Below, one piece after another: positions 1 to 12,100 of a stretch of 64,000 nucleotides of DNA. Every line of letters begins with the position of its first letter. Positions within the stretch are counted from its first letter, which is position 1. Source of the stretch: Maylandia zebra (lineage: Eukaryota; Chordata; Actinopteri; Cichliformes; Cichlidae); the NCBI RefSeq assembly GCF_041146795.1, contig NC_135184.1, positions 9,104,967 through 9,168,966 of the forward strand, in the 5' to 3' direction. The notes beneath the pieces were generated by a model, which had not been told where the DNA came from, did not search any database, and saw only the letters and a list, made by a program, of their open reading frames with translations. Made by a program: the position numbers and the translations under genes.

Positions 1-3000
1 CCTGCGACCTAGGCTGGAAATCTGACGACTGTGGAACGTCCTTCTGATATTCGCTGTTGTAAATCCCATTGCAAAGCCTCTGAGAAGGCAACTGCTGGAC
101 GTTAGTCGACTTGCTCAGGTTAGAAGCTACATTTGGATCTGAATGGTCCGGGTACGTGTTGGAATACTCCTCTACTACACTAGAGAAGTCAGGGAACCCA
201 GTGTCAATGTCATTACCTTCAATTATGGACGACCAAATTTGATTCTCCCTTTCATCCAATGAAAATTCAGCAGCAAGTTGCGTCTGCTTCCCCACATTGT
301 GCTGGCACCCATCCTGTCTGAATGCCAGTCGATCTTCTTCCTTCTCTGTCTTCACTGTGAACTGAAGGCTACTGATGTCTACTGCACGCTGGGCAGAGTT
401 AAACGAGTCACTGAACTCTGATGGCTTCTGTCTGGCAACCTCTGGATGGGTTAACTGGTGGCCCTCTTCAAACTGCTGGTTCTCTGGAGCACTAGCAGCG
501 TTAGGGTACTGAACAGCAGAACCTGCAGGTGACAGGTGTTAGGAGACTTCAGGTAAGGGTGTGAAGTTCAATTAAGGTTTAATTCTTGCACAAAACCTAG
601 GTCTTCAACTCACCAATTGGTCCAGCAGAATCACTGATCCATAGAGCCTCATCTGGACTTTCTTCTTTAATTGTGAAGGAAACAGTTGCATCTTCAATCT
701 CAGGAAACTACACAAAAAGGGCATGGATTACCTTATTTGTTTTTCAACTTGAGAACTTCTAAGATATATGTTAATAATATAGAGATTGCAACACCAGAAT
801 CTGCCAAATTAAGTTTTATATTTCACTTCTTTTAGCTTTGTTTTCCCCTCTACAAACAACTTACTAATTATTAATCCACCCTTTTCATAACACAGCTACC
901 TGCCATAAATAGAAACACCTATGGGAGTGGTGTCACACAAACAAAGCCTCAGCAATGAAACCAAAACTATAAGATTAAGAGGTGACATTTCCGCAGCGAG
1001 GTGACATTTATCATATAACTGACACTATTAGATTAACACACAGGTTTTTGATCCACTTTTTGAACTAGTTTATCACCAGTGTCAGCTGCCCATTTTTCCC
1101 CCCATTTTTCTTTTACAATTTGTGAAAAAATATATACAACCACTAAAAGTTTCTGGATTTTTTTTGTTTAGAAAGGCAAACTTTTAATTCTTTTGGAAAA
1201 CAAAATAAAGATGACGCTTTAAGATAAAGTTACCATTTCAATCATTTACAGTACAAAAACAGCAACAGCAATTACTTTAACTGGTGTGTGAAGGCCTAGC
1301 AGAAATACAGTGAGGTCCTTCTGAGCCTCTGATTATGGGGAACTGTGCATAAAAATGCCCATAATTCCTGAAAGGTTAATGTAACAGTTTTGTTAAACCC
1401 CTTCAATTAAAGGCTGAAAGTCTGCGCTTTCACCACATCTCGATTGTTTGATCTAAAATCCACTGTACTGGTGTACAAAACTACACATCTTATATCCACG
1501 TCCAAACACTGTAACTTTTTGTAGGCTTTTCGGAAGTGTTCATCAGTCTGGGTGTGAAAATTTCTGATCACTCTAACATGAAAGATTTTTGAGAATCCCC
1601 TCAATGCAAACTCAACAGATGACCTCACATTATATCTAAGCAGTTTTTAATATGAAGTAGAACTCACAAGTAAATAAATGACTATAAGGGACCTTCTGCA
1701 GAGGCAGCGAAACAGCGCAAAACCACAACACTTCCACCACTAAACTTCACAGATGGTGAACAGTTTTTCTCATGAAAAGCCATCTTTTGTCTGCACCAAA
1801 CATGTCTACTGTTACTCCAGCCATACAGCTCTACTGTTTCTTTATTTTTCTGATGCTAACACTTTGACACTAACAGCTAAAGAATAAATGAACAAATGCT
1901 CAAGTTTTTTGCAAGACTTCTTGTTGCATCAGTCAATCTGCCCCTGGGTTGAACTGACCTTCCACGTGTGGGGGATTTTATCTCATATCATTTGGGGATA
2001 TGTTTGAATTCCCATGCTCACAGGCAATACACGTTTTCTTGTTTTATTTGTTTATTTATTTATTTTTAAATGAACACAATCTTCAGATATTGTCTTGATG
2101 ACAACCACAAACTTCAACAGCAAAGAGAACAGCAGAGCACAAACCTCACAGCTTTCAGCTGTCACTGTTAAAGGAAGCTCAAATCGCAGACGCCTAACCT
2201 GGACCTGATTTTAAGTCTAGGTGTGTGACACAGAGGGGGTAACAAAATAACTCGAGATGCAAATCTTACCCCATCGTAACCACCATGAAAGACCTACAGG
2301 TGCTATTTTGAAGGATTATTGAAATAACTTTAATTTAACAAGGAATAAAATTAACAGTTTGTTGACTTTTCTTCAAAACATTTTTTATCCTTCAATCACC
2401 ATTCTTGCTGTTACAAAGTTATCCCTTAGATGTCACTTCATGGTTGTTTAAAGGCCAGGTCTCCCTTTTAAAACATCTAAATTAAGCGGAGTTACTTTTT
2501 CCATGTAGCTGGTATGTTTTTAAACTGTGTAAACATTGAAACTTGCAGCAACATATTCATTTTATGTATGACTTCTCTAAAAACAAAAAAGTTTGTTTTG
2601 TTTGGGTTTTTTTTTTAAAAGAGCAAATGTTGTCCAAAAGGCAACAATTATTAGAGCATGTAGTAAACACAGACCTTCATATCTCTTGCAGGGTGCGGAC
2701 AGTTGCTCCCCACATCAGTTCCTCTGTCCATGTAGTTTTCTGGTTGCAGAAGGGAAGAAAAATCTCAATTTGAAAGCTCGGGCAGAGGAAAATTAGATAT
2801 TATTTGGAGGGGGAGTAAAATACCTCGAAATTCATTTACAAAAATAAGCAGAGGTTTACATAAAACACACCAGCGGTGGCTTTTTAAATCAAATTCTTCC
2901 TGCGTTTGGTTCTACTTCTACATTTAGATGCACAACACACTGAGTTGTCAGTTGGCACAAACAGTGATGGAAATCTTACCGAATCCTCGCTGCAGCTGCG

Positions 3001-3187
3001 CATTTTTGCTCTCCATCACCAGCAGTTTCCTCTTCAGCATCTCGTTCTCGCTCTGCTTTCGGGATATTTCAAGATGCAGAAACGCACATTTGTCATCGAC
3101 TAGTTTGGATATCTCTGCCACTGCTGCCTTCACCAGAACCTCCATTATTGAGGATAACTGTGTTTGAAAGGGAATGCACGTCGCCAT
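1..3187 (-). CDS. ZNF-A: teleost zinc-finger family protein, 5' part only (partial at left edge)
   Basis: Three coding pieces are visible. Exon 1 (3187-2980) encodes 69 residues starting MATCIPFQTQ with the family helix EVLVKAAVAEISKLVDD, and ends in phase 1 at a gtaaga donor. A middle exon (707-614) encodes FPEIEDATVSFTIKEE, has a tag acceptor and a phase-1 gtgagt donor. A long exon (522-1) follows a ctgcag acceptor and is open to the window edge. It encodes an acidic Q/S-rich linker with VKTEKEED near 350 and an IWSSII motif. No fingers are in view; by comparison with ZNF-D they should lie just left of position 1. The middle exon reads from phase 0 at its best acceptor while exon 1 ends in phase 1, so either a small phase 1-to-0 exon lies unseen in 708-2979 (as in ZNF-D) or a weaker in-frame acceptor at about 692 is used. 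Product is inferred to be a nuclear DNA-binding regulator; no specific name is recognised. Confidence 0.8.
708..2979. other. Intron of ZNF-A with a transposon remnant
   Basis: No convincing exon was found here, although gene structure predicts one short exon with phase 1 entry and phase 0 exit. The stretch from about 1290 to 1860 resembles teleost Tc1-type DNA transposon or MITE sequence, recognised by phrases such as a CACATCTCGATTGTTTGAT-like run and a transposase-like antisense reading at 1628-1407. The rest is AT-rich with short T runs. Confidence 0.4.
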
Positions 3188-3884
3188 GTTGACTCATTCA
3201 AAGTAATATATGCCAGGTAAATTAGAAGAATTAGTAAGTGCTTCCAAGTAGTGGTTTAAAAAATGTGAAAAGAAGCGACGCAGTAGAAAATTTTTACATC
3301 CCTGTGAGCATCATGCTAGCTGAAACCTTTCTTCCGTGTGGCGGAGGGCTTTACCATAAATACACGAATAGAGGCGCGGTGGAATAACAGGTACGAGGCC
3401 TTCATCCTTCTGAGTCATCACCCATGGGTGTTAAATTTGAGCTAAAACTGCACGCAGAAAGGAAATTGTGGGTTAGGAAATGAGATAAAGATCAATAACC
3501 AGCTCAAAGATTAGTTTAGATTCTTGTTGTATTTTATTGGGAAATATGCCACATGGTCTCAGAAAACAAGTCAGATTGTACTTACAAATACTAATTGCAG
3601 TAGTAGTAAAAACTAAAGAAAGATAGAAAAAATGTTTGAATAAAGAAAGTTCAGGAAATGTGTGCAAATGGAACAACAGACCTTCTCTTTGGGACTCCAG
3701 GACATCAGTAAAAAATTTAGAAAATACAAGAAAACATACGTGGATACCTTAATCTAGTTCATTTGCTTTTATATGAATTTGTTTGGAGACCTTTTTTCTG
3801 TGTAAGAAGAACCTGTGAAATAGATCTCTTGGTACAAATGAGTACCAGACCAATCATACCTCTAGACTAAACCCTTAACATATT

Positions 3885-4225
3885 TTTGACGGGTGTGTTA
3901 TCCTTCTGGAAGCAGCCATCGGTAGATGGGTGCACTGTGGTCATAAAGGGATGAGCAAGCAACAACACTCAGATAGACTGTGGTGTTTAAAGAAAGCTCA
4001 ATTGGTACCAAGGTGCCCGAACTGTGCCAAGGAAAGATCGACCACACTGCTACACCACCAGCAGCACTCCGAACCCCGATTTTTCCTCAGATTGTGACCC
4101 TAAAATCTGATTGTTGCAACAGAAATCAAGACTCATCCCTCATATTGTACAGTTTTGGTGAGCCTGTGTGAACTGTATCCTCAGTTTCTTGTTCTTAGCT
4201 GCCAGCACCCAGTGTGCTGTTTACA
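3885..4225 (-). mobile_element. Tc1-like DNA transposon fragment (transposase region, degenerate)
   Basis: Read on the minus strand, this resembles the catalytic half of a common teleost Tc1/mariner-type transposase gene: segments corresponding to the dipeptide-rich TVYPSSD-like region, then FQQ-like ends, interrupted by stops and indels. Two other fragments of what looks like the same family lie near 21065-21320 and 44216-44350. There are no terminal repeats or target duplications in view, so it is an old dead copy. The family is assigned from memory of teleost repeats, not from a search. Confidence 0.5.
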
Positions 4226-7200
4226 AAAAAGTTTGAAACACACAAAACAGATTTGAGAAAGCTAAATCCAGCCACTCGTGGTGCGTCACAATTAATACCA
4301 ACTTTCATTGAGACCATCTTTCACTGTCAGTTTAAAGACATTGTGGAATTGTGCCTTTACCACTGCCCTCGACTCAGAATGAAGCAGACACCAACTTCGA
4401 AGAACCAAAAGAAACACGTGCGCATTGTCACAGGGCATTTGTGGCAAGCAAAATTTAAAATGTTTATGGCTTGGTGCCACAGTTGATTGTCTCTAGAAGT
4501 AATAACTCCCTTCATAACAGTATCTCACAAGCCTTAATGTGATAACTAAAAACTCCACCTATTCATCCAAATGTGCCCACGGCAGGATCTTAAGAAACAC
4601 AACATGGCAACAACCAAAATGCCATTATTGGGGTTCAAGATCAGGGTTTTACAAACAGATCATGGTAGTCACGGTAACATCGCCCATGTTTTAAATCTTC
4701 TCATTTTAATCTCAAATACACAACTGAATTTAATTACTCTCTTATTACTTATTACTAAGCTTATTACTCCCCACAAACATGCTACACATAGAAACTGCAT
4801 AGTGATGAGTCAAATGTCCTCCAGAACTAAGGGTGGATGCTGGCATGAGATGTCAGAGAGAAAGATTCTTTACACTTAAATAGACTTGGTGTGATGTGAT
4901 GTCTGCCTCAACTAACTCACAGGCTTTGCTCATCAGCCATTCATCTTCCCAAGTCACACACTGGCCCACTTTAGAATATGCAGTTACTGTAACAGACGTA
5001 TCCAGGGATCCTAAAAATTATAAACTAGTGAGTTAGCATCTTAGTAACTGAAAAAAAAAGAAAAGAAAAAAAACGTAATGTCAAAGGTCCCATCTGTGAT
5101 TTTAGAACTTATACATTTTGTGTAAGTTAGGCTCCTTCAAGGATCCCTACAGGGTCCCAGTTTTACATTTTTTCCAAGAATATGGAAAAACTGGAAGACT
5201 AGGAGGAAGGTAGGAGATGTAACAGAATGGAGAGAAGGAAGAAATCAGCATTTGAAAGATTTAACATTTAGCAATTACTTAGACTGATCAATACGAAAAG
5301 AATCCACAACTCAAACACAGAATTTTCCATTTATTAGAAAATACAAATAAAGAAAATTATATTTTGTTATTCACATATTACGTATCCTTGAATATGTAAT
5401 CCAACTTCATGTACAAAGTGAATTTAAATCTTTCCACAACGGCCTTGGGTTTCAGCAATTGTTGATCAGCAGCCTTGTGTAATAAACCTCTGTACTAAAG
5501 TAAACAGAAAACACTTCATATAAGGAAGGGGGGAAATTATAAGAGGTTTACTTTGTGATGCACTTTTGAGAGGCATCGACACTGCAGTGGCAGGTTAGGA
5601 ATTTCATTTCCATGGGAAAAAAAAAAAAAAACCAGAAGCACTCATATGATACAAGAAATAGTTTTGTGACACCTGCCTCAGACAGTCTCTCTGTTGGCTT
5701 GGTCGGTGCTATTTTAATGGCCTCTTTAAGTCCATCTGACAATTCAGGACACTGTTGTCTATATAAAATACTCAACACTGCTTTAGTAACTAGTTTCTGG
5801 ATTATGTCTTTGACCCAGGTCATAAATAAAAATACATTTCACACAAATATCATCGTGGGTAGGTATAGGTAGTCAAACAAACAAAGAGAAACTTCAAAGT
5901 CTTTGACCATTTGAAATTCTTGATAGTCACCATAGATGTAAATGAGGTATTTAATGCACAACCTTCTCTTTGATTCTTCATCATTAACACTCATCCTTTA
6001 ATTTCTTCAAGGAAATTTTTTTTGGTTAGTGGAAAATGTCACATAATTGAAATCTTGGCTCGACTGGAAAGTTAAAGACTATCCAGCTGTAATTTGTCTT
6101 GTTTAAGACCAAACTTGCAGAATGTGGCACTACAGTGCAAGCACAAATTTCATGTAACTTTAGAAGATACTGTGATTTGAGGTTCAGTGCGCAGCCCATA
6201 AGAGGACAGAAATAAAATGCTGCAAAGCAACTATTTGAATGTCTTCAACTAAATTTAAAACTTACCTTACAGTAACTTCTACAACAGTTAAACTCTGTGT
6301 GGGTGAACTACACACCAGCCCATATCTTAAAATCTATTTTACTGATGCAAAATTAAATTATTTTACTTTAACAGCATTGGCATGATGTCTCAACCAAAGT
6401 TTAGAAAAACTGGTCCAGTATACTTGCTTCGTTATATATGCTATAGTATGGAACAGCAAATAAAAAAGCAGAACGCTAAATTTCAATGTAATGTGTTAAA
6501 ATAATGCATACACTTGTACCAATAAAAACAATCAAATATTTTCGAATTGATATGTGATAATGAGAAATGAAATCTATGTTTGTAACTATTTTCTCTATCT
6601 TTTAAAAATGTAATTCAAATGTAAAAGGACACATATTAATAGAATTTTAAAGGGCACTGCTTCTTATGTCATATGGGTTGAGGTAATGGTTGATTACAGG
6701 ACTGTACTGGCTACTATAATAAAATAAAGTACTTTTGACACAAAATAAATGTCTTTGAGTAGTTTAGATTTTTTTTAAAAATTGAAGTTCTGCACTTAAA
6801 TAACAGAAAAAGCTTTTAGTTAGTAGCTTGCAAATATCAAACATTTGTTTTTGGCCTGTTACTTTAAAAAAAAAAAAAAAAGTTAGTAACACATAAACGA
6901 ATGACAAGTCTGAGTAAATGCTCCGTTTACAGACAAGAACATCTGACAGCTTCTAATGTTTCTCACCTACAGAGACATAATGGATTCATTTGTGCAAAAA
7001 CGCTCCTGTTTTTCTGAATCAGTGAGACCAGTCCATGCACATGCAGCACTGTTTGTTCTGTCTGTGCTGCTGGTTAACTCAGGCACCAGATTTTGTTTAG
7101 ATGCTAAAATCGGTAATTTTAGCCCATTAAAAGGTGGTTTTCTAGGCTTATATAATTCACCTTTATGAAAATAAGTGTTGCAGGTGCATAAATGCTAAAA

Positions 7201-7319
7201 ATGAGTTGTTTGTGCCAACCAAAGAAACATATTTCACGTAAGATCTCAAAAGAACACGAAAGCTTGATTTCTTGAGTAGTAATGATAATTCCTGACTCCC
7301 CACTTAGTGTTACACAGTT

Positions 7320-7693
7320 AGAAATGAGCTTCCTATGAAGGGTGGCTGTCCTCTCGGGTGAGAATTTCAGCCATCTGGGAGGGGCTCAGAGTAGAGCCGC
7401 TGCTCCTCCACATGGAAAGGAGCCAGTTGAGGTGATTCGGGCATCTGACAAGGATGCCTCCTGGGCGCCTCCTGGGCGAGGTGTTCAGGGCATGTCCCAC
7501 CGGGAGGAGGCCCCAGGGCAGACCCAGGACATGCTGGAGAGAATATATCTCTCGGCTGGCCTGGGAACGCCTTGGTGTTCCCCCAGACAAGCTGGAGGAG
7601 ATAGCTGGGGAGAGGGAGGTCTGGGCTTCTCTGCTTAGGCTGCCGCCCCCATGATCCTGCAGCTGATAAGCAGAAGAAGATGGATGGATGGAT
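7320..7693 (+). mobile_element. Rex3-type (RTE) LINE, 5'-truncated old copy
   Basis: The sequence follows the 3' end of the better copy at 16987-17786 almost line by line, from the FLRRV segment through the [17 protein letters not shown] and AWERLGVPP-like regions to the GATGGATGGATGG tail. It has an internal deletion after the first 40 bases, frame breaks and a stop, so it is non-functional. Rex3 is an RTE-clade non-LTR retrotransposon of teleosts whose short tandem GATG tail is diagnostic. Confidence 0.8.
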
Positions 7694-8306
7694 TTACTTT
7701 TGCTCACATTTAAAACTTTGGGAGATACTGCTATTTTTGTATGTTGATGTTTAAGAGATCCCAGAAAAACACTTAAATATACAGCAAACAGTTTGTACTG
7801 TTATCAACTATATGACTCAAAGACTCTCTCCTCTTTTACGATTTTAAGATCTCAAGTTTTTCTTTGGATTTCCAAGATAATTATTGTAATTCAGAAAAAA
7901 AAAAACAGGTGTATTTTTGTTCTTGTCAAGTGAATGCATCACACTTCCATACTCTCAACTTTGTTTCTCTCCTCATATTAATTACACTATTGTGAAAGGC
8001 ACTCAAGAGCCCAGCACAGAACAATACAGAGCAAGTAAAGAGCAGTTGTGTTGCAGAGCAATTACACTCCTCAATCAATTCAAAAACAGATGAAGTGGTT
8101 CGAAGCACCAGGAAAACATTTCTGTGAGCACTTAAAAATATCACAGAAGTCAGATGGATCAGTCATTTTTGTGCTTGAAAAAAAAAAAAAACCTACCTCA
8201 AGATTTTGTTCTTCAGATTCAGCCTTTGAGAGTTTTACTACAAGTGTTTATATAAATAATATGAATAACTGTACTTGTGTGCTATGCTTACATATTTTTG
8301 TATATT

Positions 8307-9112
8307 TCAGTCCACATGCAGTTTAAGATGCAGTTTCAGGATGCTCATCTGGTTAAAACTCTTTCCACAGATCTCACAGCTGAAAGGCTGCTCTGTGATT
8401 TTCTCACACTGGTGTCTCTGAAATATATCGAAGCTATCAAAGCTTTGGCCACAGTTCGAGCATATGAAGCAGTTTTGCGTGGCAGACTCCTCGCCGCAGT
8501 TTCCCTCACGGTCAGTTGACGAGTTCATGTTAAATCCAAAAACACTCACTTCAGGAGTCCGGTCATTCGCTGTGTTGTAATCACTCACAGCCACCTTGTG
8601 TATGATATGCTGATTGTGTGGCTCAGGTGTGAGAGTTATATCAGAGCTGCTGGGTTGCATGCCTAAGACAGAATACTGGTCACTGAGCATCATTTCTTCA
8701 TTTTCTTTGTCTAGAAAAGGCAGATCCTTGATCGGCGACGTATATCCCTGCTGCTCACTCGCGGCTCCGGCAGCAGGACTGAGGTGATACTTGACATCTT
8801 GTAGAAGTACACAGACAGTTTGTTCAGGGGCATCGCTGCTCTTCTCAAGCCCAGACGTCCACAGCTGACTTTGATCTGGTGCTGCCGTGCCATTATCAGT
8901 CCCTACCTGACCTACAGCCTGAAAATTCTCTCCATTAGGCTCCAGCTTTACCATAACAGTTTCCTCCCTGGCCGTCTCACCGTATGTGGGGCCTGGTAAG
9001 GGTTCCTCAAAAGGTGGTAGTCCATTCTTAGATTCTGCCAAGTTCTGCAACAGTTGGTTATCAGGAAGTGTAAACATCATGTGCTGGGGCTCCAGCACAT
9101 CTGGGTTTTCTC
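8307..9112 (-). CDS. ZNF-B exon 4: linker, degenerate finger, final C2H2 finger
   Basis: Terminal coding exon. The linker carries [10 protein letters not shown] at about 8948 (SUMO-type consensus) and SQLWTSG further on. The first finger, [19 protein letters not shown], has both cysteines and one histidine but then H-x-C instead of H-x3-H, so its zinc site is altered. The second, [19 protein letters not shown] plus LKLH, is canonical. Stop TGA follows LHVD. Two in-frame acceptors 12 bases apart are possible (starts at 9112 or 9100). Confidence 0.8.
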
Positions 9113-12100
9113 CTTTCCAGAAAAAACAAGAACAGACGTTAATTAGCAGATAGTGTTAGCCAACAAATTTTATACACAATAGTGCTGGTTGTTTTCACAT
9201 ATGGATCCCATAAAGTGGAAAATACACATTTAATGGGGATATAGAAATATGATCAGCAAACCAAAAAAAACTATTCACGGCTTTCGCCGGGCTGCCACGA
9301 ACCGCTCCACAGGAAGCTGTATCACAGTTGACTCCTGGTTTCAGCATTGATAAACTTATAATATTTATCATGACCAAAACTAAATGAATTATACTGTTAA
9401 TTTGCTGTTTTTCCTAATGAATTTCTTCAGAAATAAATTTCTTACCATGTTGTGAAACCTGTGTGTCTCATTAGGAAAAAAGTACGAGTTTTTAAGCTTT
9501 AACAAAAATGCACTATTCCAGCTACCAAAACGTGTACCTGCTTTTTTCCAATCATCTATAATGTTATAGAGAATTTCGATACTTTTGCCCCTTCCTTACC
9601 ATTTCTGTGTGTCTTCATGTGGCCTTTGAGGCTACTCTTCTGATTGAAGCACCTCCCACAGATGTGGCAGCCGTACGGCTTCTCGCCGGTATGAATTCGC
9701 AAATGCCTTTCAAGGTGTCCGGCTCGCTCGAAGATCTTGCCGCAGTACGAGCAGATGAAGCACTTCTTTGGTTTGATTACCTGAAAAGATCTGCTTCTCC
9801 TCTGATGCACATGATTCATCAAGGTCTCTGTCATACTGTGTAAGCCTCCTTCTTGTGAGATCATAAGAGGGTCTGAGGATCCAAAGGGCGTTTGGGAGAT
9901 CATGGTGTTTTTGAGTTCACTGTACGGTTTTCCTGGGAAAGAGAAGGTGCTACAAGAAGCTTCAGCTGGTGGAGAGAGTAACTGAGCCATCCCGGGGAAC
10001 GATGGCATGTTTTGCTCCGAGCTGCTAAGAAATTCTGTACTGCCCATCTCAGGGTTGTTTTGTAGTCTGGGCATCCACTGCTGGCTGTCTCTCTCAAACG
10101 CTGCGAAGGTGTCGCCGAGGGTTTCAACTCCTTCTCTTGTCTGCTCGTTTCCCCCGTGAAAGAGCGGTGGCGGTGTGATAGTCTTCTCTGCAGGCTCAGA
10201 TTTAACCTGTACAGGTGTTGGCAGAATGTCCTCACTCTTAGGTAGAGCATCTTCAACGATCGCTTCTTCAGGGCGATGCGCATCAATAGGTGGATTCACC
10301 TCAGGAATCAGTTTCTGCTCAGCCACTTGGATCTCAACAGGTCCTGACTGAATACCTGTTTAAGCAGAGAGAGGAGGAAAAATAAGGTAATTCACCTTTT
10401 AAACATTGACGATTTAGAGTTTATTCTGGTTTCAGAATGGATCATCTTATATTCAATCACTACTCCTCCAATCCAGATGTCAAAGTATCTATAGATATTT
10501 GACCCCGTTGATTCAATGTTGGGTAAAAAGGTGCTTAGACAAAAAAGAAAGAAAAAAAAAAAAAAAAAGGCTCTTGCATGAATATATGCAAATAGGTGAA
10601 TGAGGCTTGTAACAAGAAACCACACTGAGTTCTTAAATAGACTAGAGAAGCACTATATTAAAGTACCAGACCATTTACAATTTACAAGTCAGTCAGTCCA
10701 CCATCTCTCCAAGACCTCCACAAACCAACTACAACCCATCTGTCAAATCATCAGTGCCACTGCTCCAAGTTCCAGTCAGTACCTTCCCCATTGTTTCAGC
10801 ATTTTCAGTGGTGGGCTTTATGCCAAATTGCTTTTAACTATAACTAATTTGTTTTAAAATATGATTTAAATTGGGTGGCACCGTGGTTAGCACTGTTGCC
10901 TCACAGCAAGAAGGTCCTGAGTTCAATTCCACCATCAGGCCAGGGTCTTTCTATGTGGAGTTTGCATATTCTCCCTGTGTTTGCGTGGGTTCTCCAGCTT
11001 CCTCCCACAGTCCAAAGACATGCAGTTAGTGGGGATAGGTTAATTGGAAACACTAAGTGGAGGAAATATGTTTTTAATGGTGCCAGCCTCATCTGAATTA
11101 AAGACTAGATTTCATTTAAAGCACACTTAAAGACCCTCCAAGAATGTGGAAAAATTTATATTAAATATAGGTTTCCTGTCCAGACTGAATATAAATGACA
11201 CAGATGTTTTTGGCCAGAATTTGGCCTGTGGACACCTCAGGACCTCCAGGAGGAACTGGAGAAAACATTGCTGGGAAAATGATGCCTGAAAACACTCAGC
11301 TCACTATCGCTGCAATTTCAGAGGTGTGGATGAAAATGGTGGTCTAAGGAGCTTGGAAAGAAAAGCGTCTGGACTTCTTTAGGTTGCTTGAAGACGTTTC
11401 ACCTCTCATCCGAGAAGCTTCTTCAGTTCTGGTGGTTGGACTAAGGTCTGCTATGAAGTCTACTGTAGTGTTCCAGTTATTTAATTAATGGATAAGTTCA
11501 TCAAAAATAAGCAAATTTCATTATTCAAAAGTCATTTTAGTCATTATTGAGGCAAAAAAAAAAAAAAAAAAAAAAAAACAAACAAAACCAAAGATTAAAC
11601 TGGTACATGTTCTCAAACTTGAGTCAGGTGTATGTCTGTGGAGTTTTGTGACCTCCAGTTTTTTGTTCAGCGCTTCTCAGAGTGTCAGTTCACACCAGAA
11701 ATGAAGTGTTTAGTCTTGTGGGTGGGGGTTCGTTGATATTGAAAACTGACCAGATTCTCGCCTCCCTAATCTGCTCTGTGCAACTTGAGGCGTCTTCATC
11801 AAAAATAGACCCGGCTCCATTTTAAGCAGCACTGAGACCTCAAGTCACTCCTACAATGCTTCTGAATCACACAGCAGCACATCTGGTGGAACTGTAATCA
11901 TCATTTTGAGTGGGTGCAATTAGCTCCAGAGGCTTCAGAGCCAGAACATGCAGCCATGTTTGGTATATTCACGGGGTTAGCAGGTTTCAACCTCACACTA
12001 CAGAAATGGTATAAAACTGCAGAGCGAGCCCCACTGGCAGCCACAGGGAAACTGAGTGTAGAAACTGCAATTAAAATTAATCATTTTGAATTTGTTTATT

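Larger units (their letters stand above)
3188..8306. other. Intergenic region between ZNF-A and the 3' end of ZNF-B
   Basis: There is no gene supported here. It holds the presumed ZNF-A promoter (3188-3420, with a CTTCCG motif at 3331), a Tc1-like fragment (3885-4225) and a Rex3 fragment (7320-7693). Otherwise it is AT-rich unique-looking DNA with A-runs at about 5050, 5621, 6865 and 8179. Part of 7700-8306 may be the ZNF-B 3' untranslated region. Open frames here are short and show no family signature. Confidence 0.5.
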
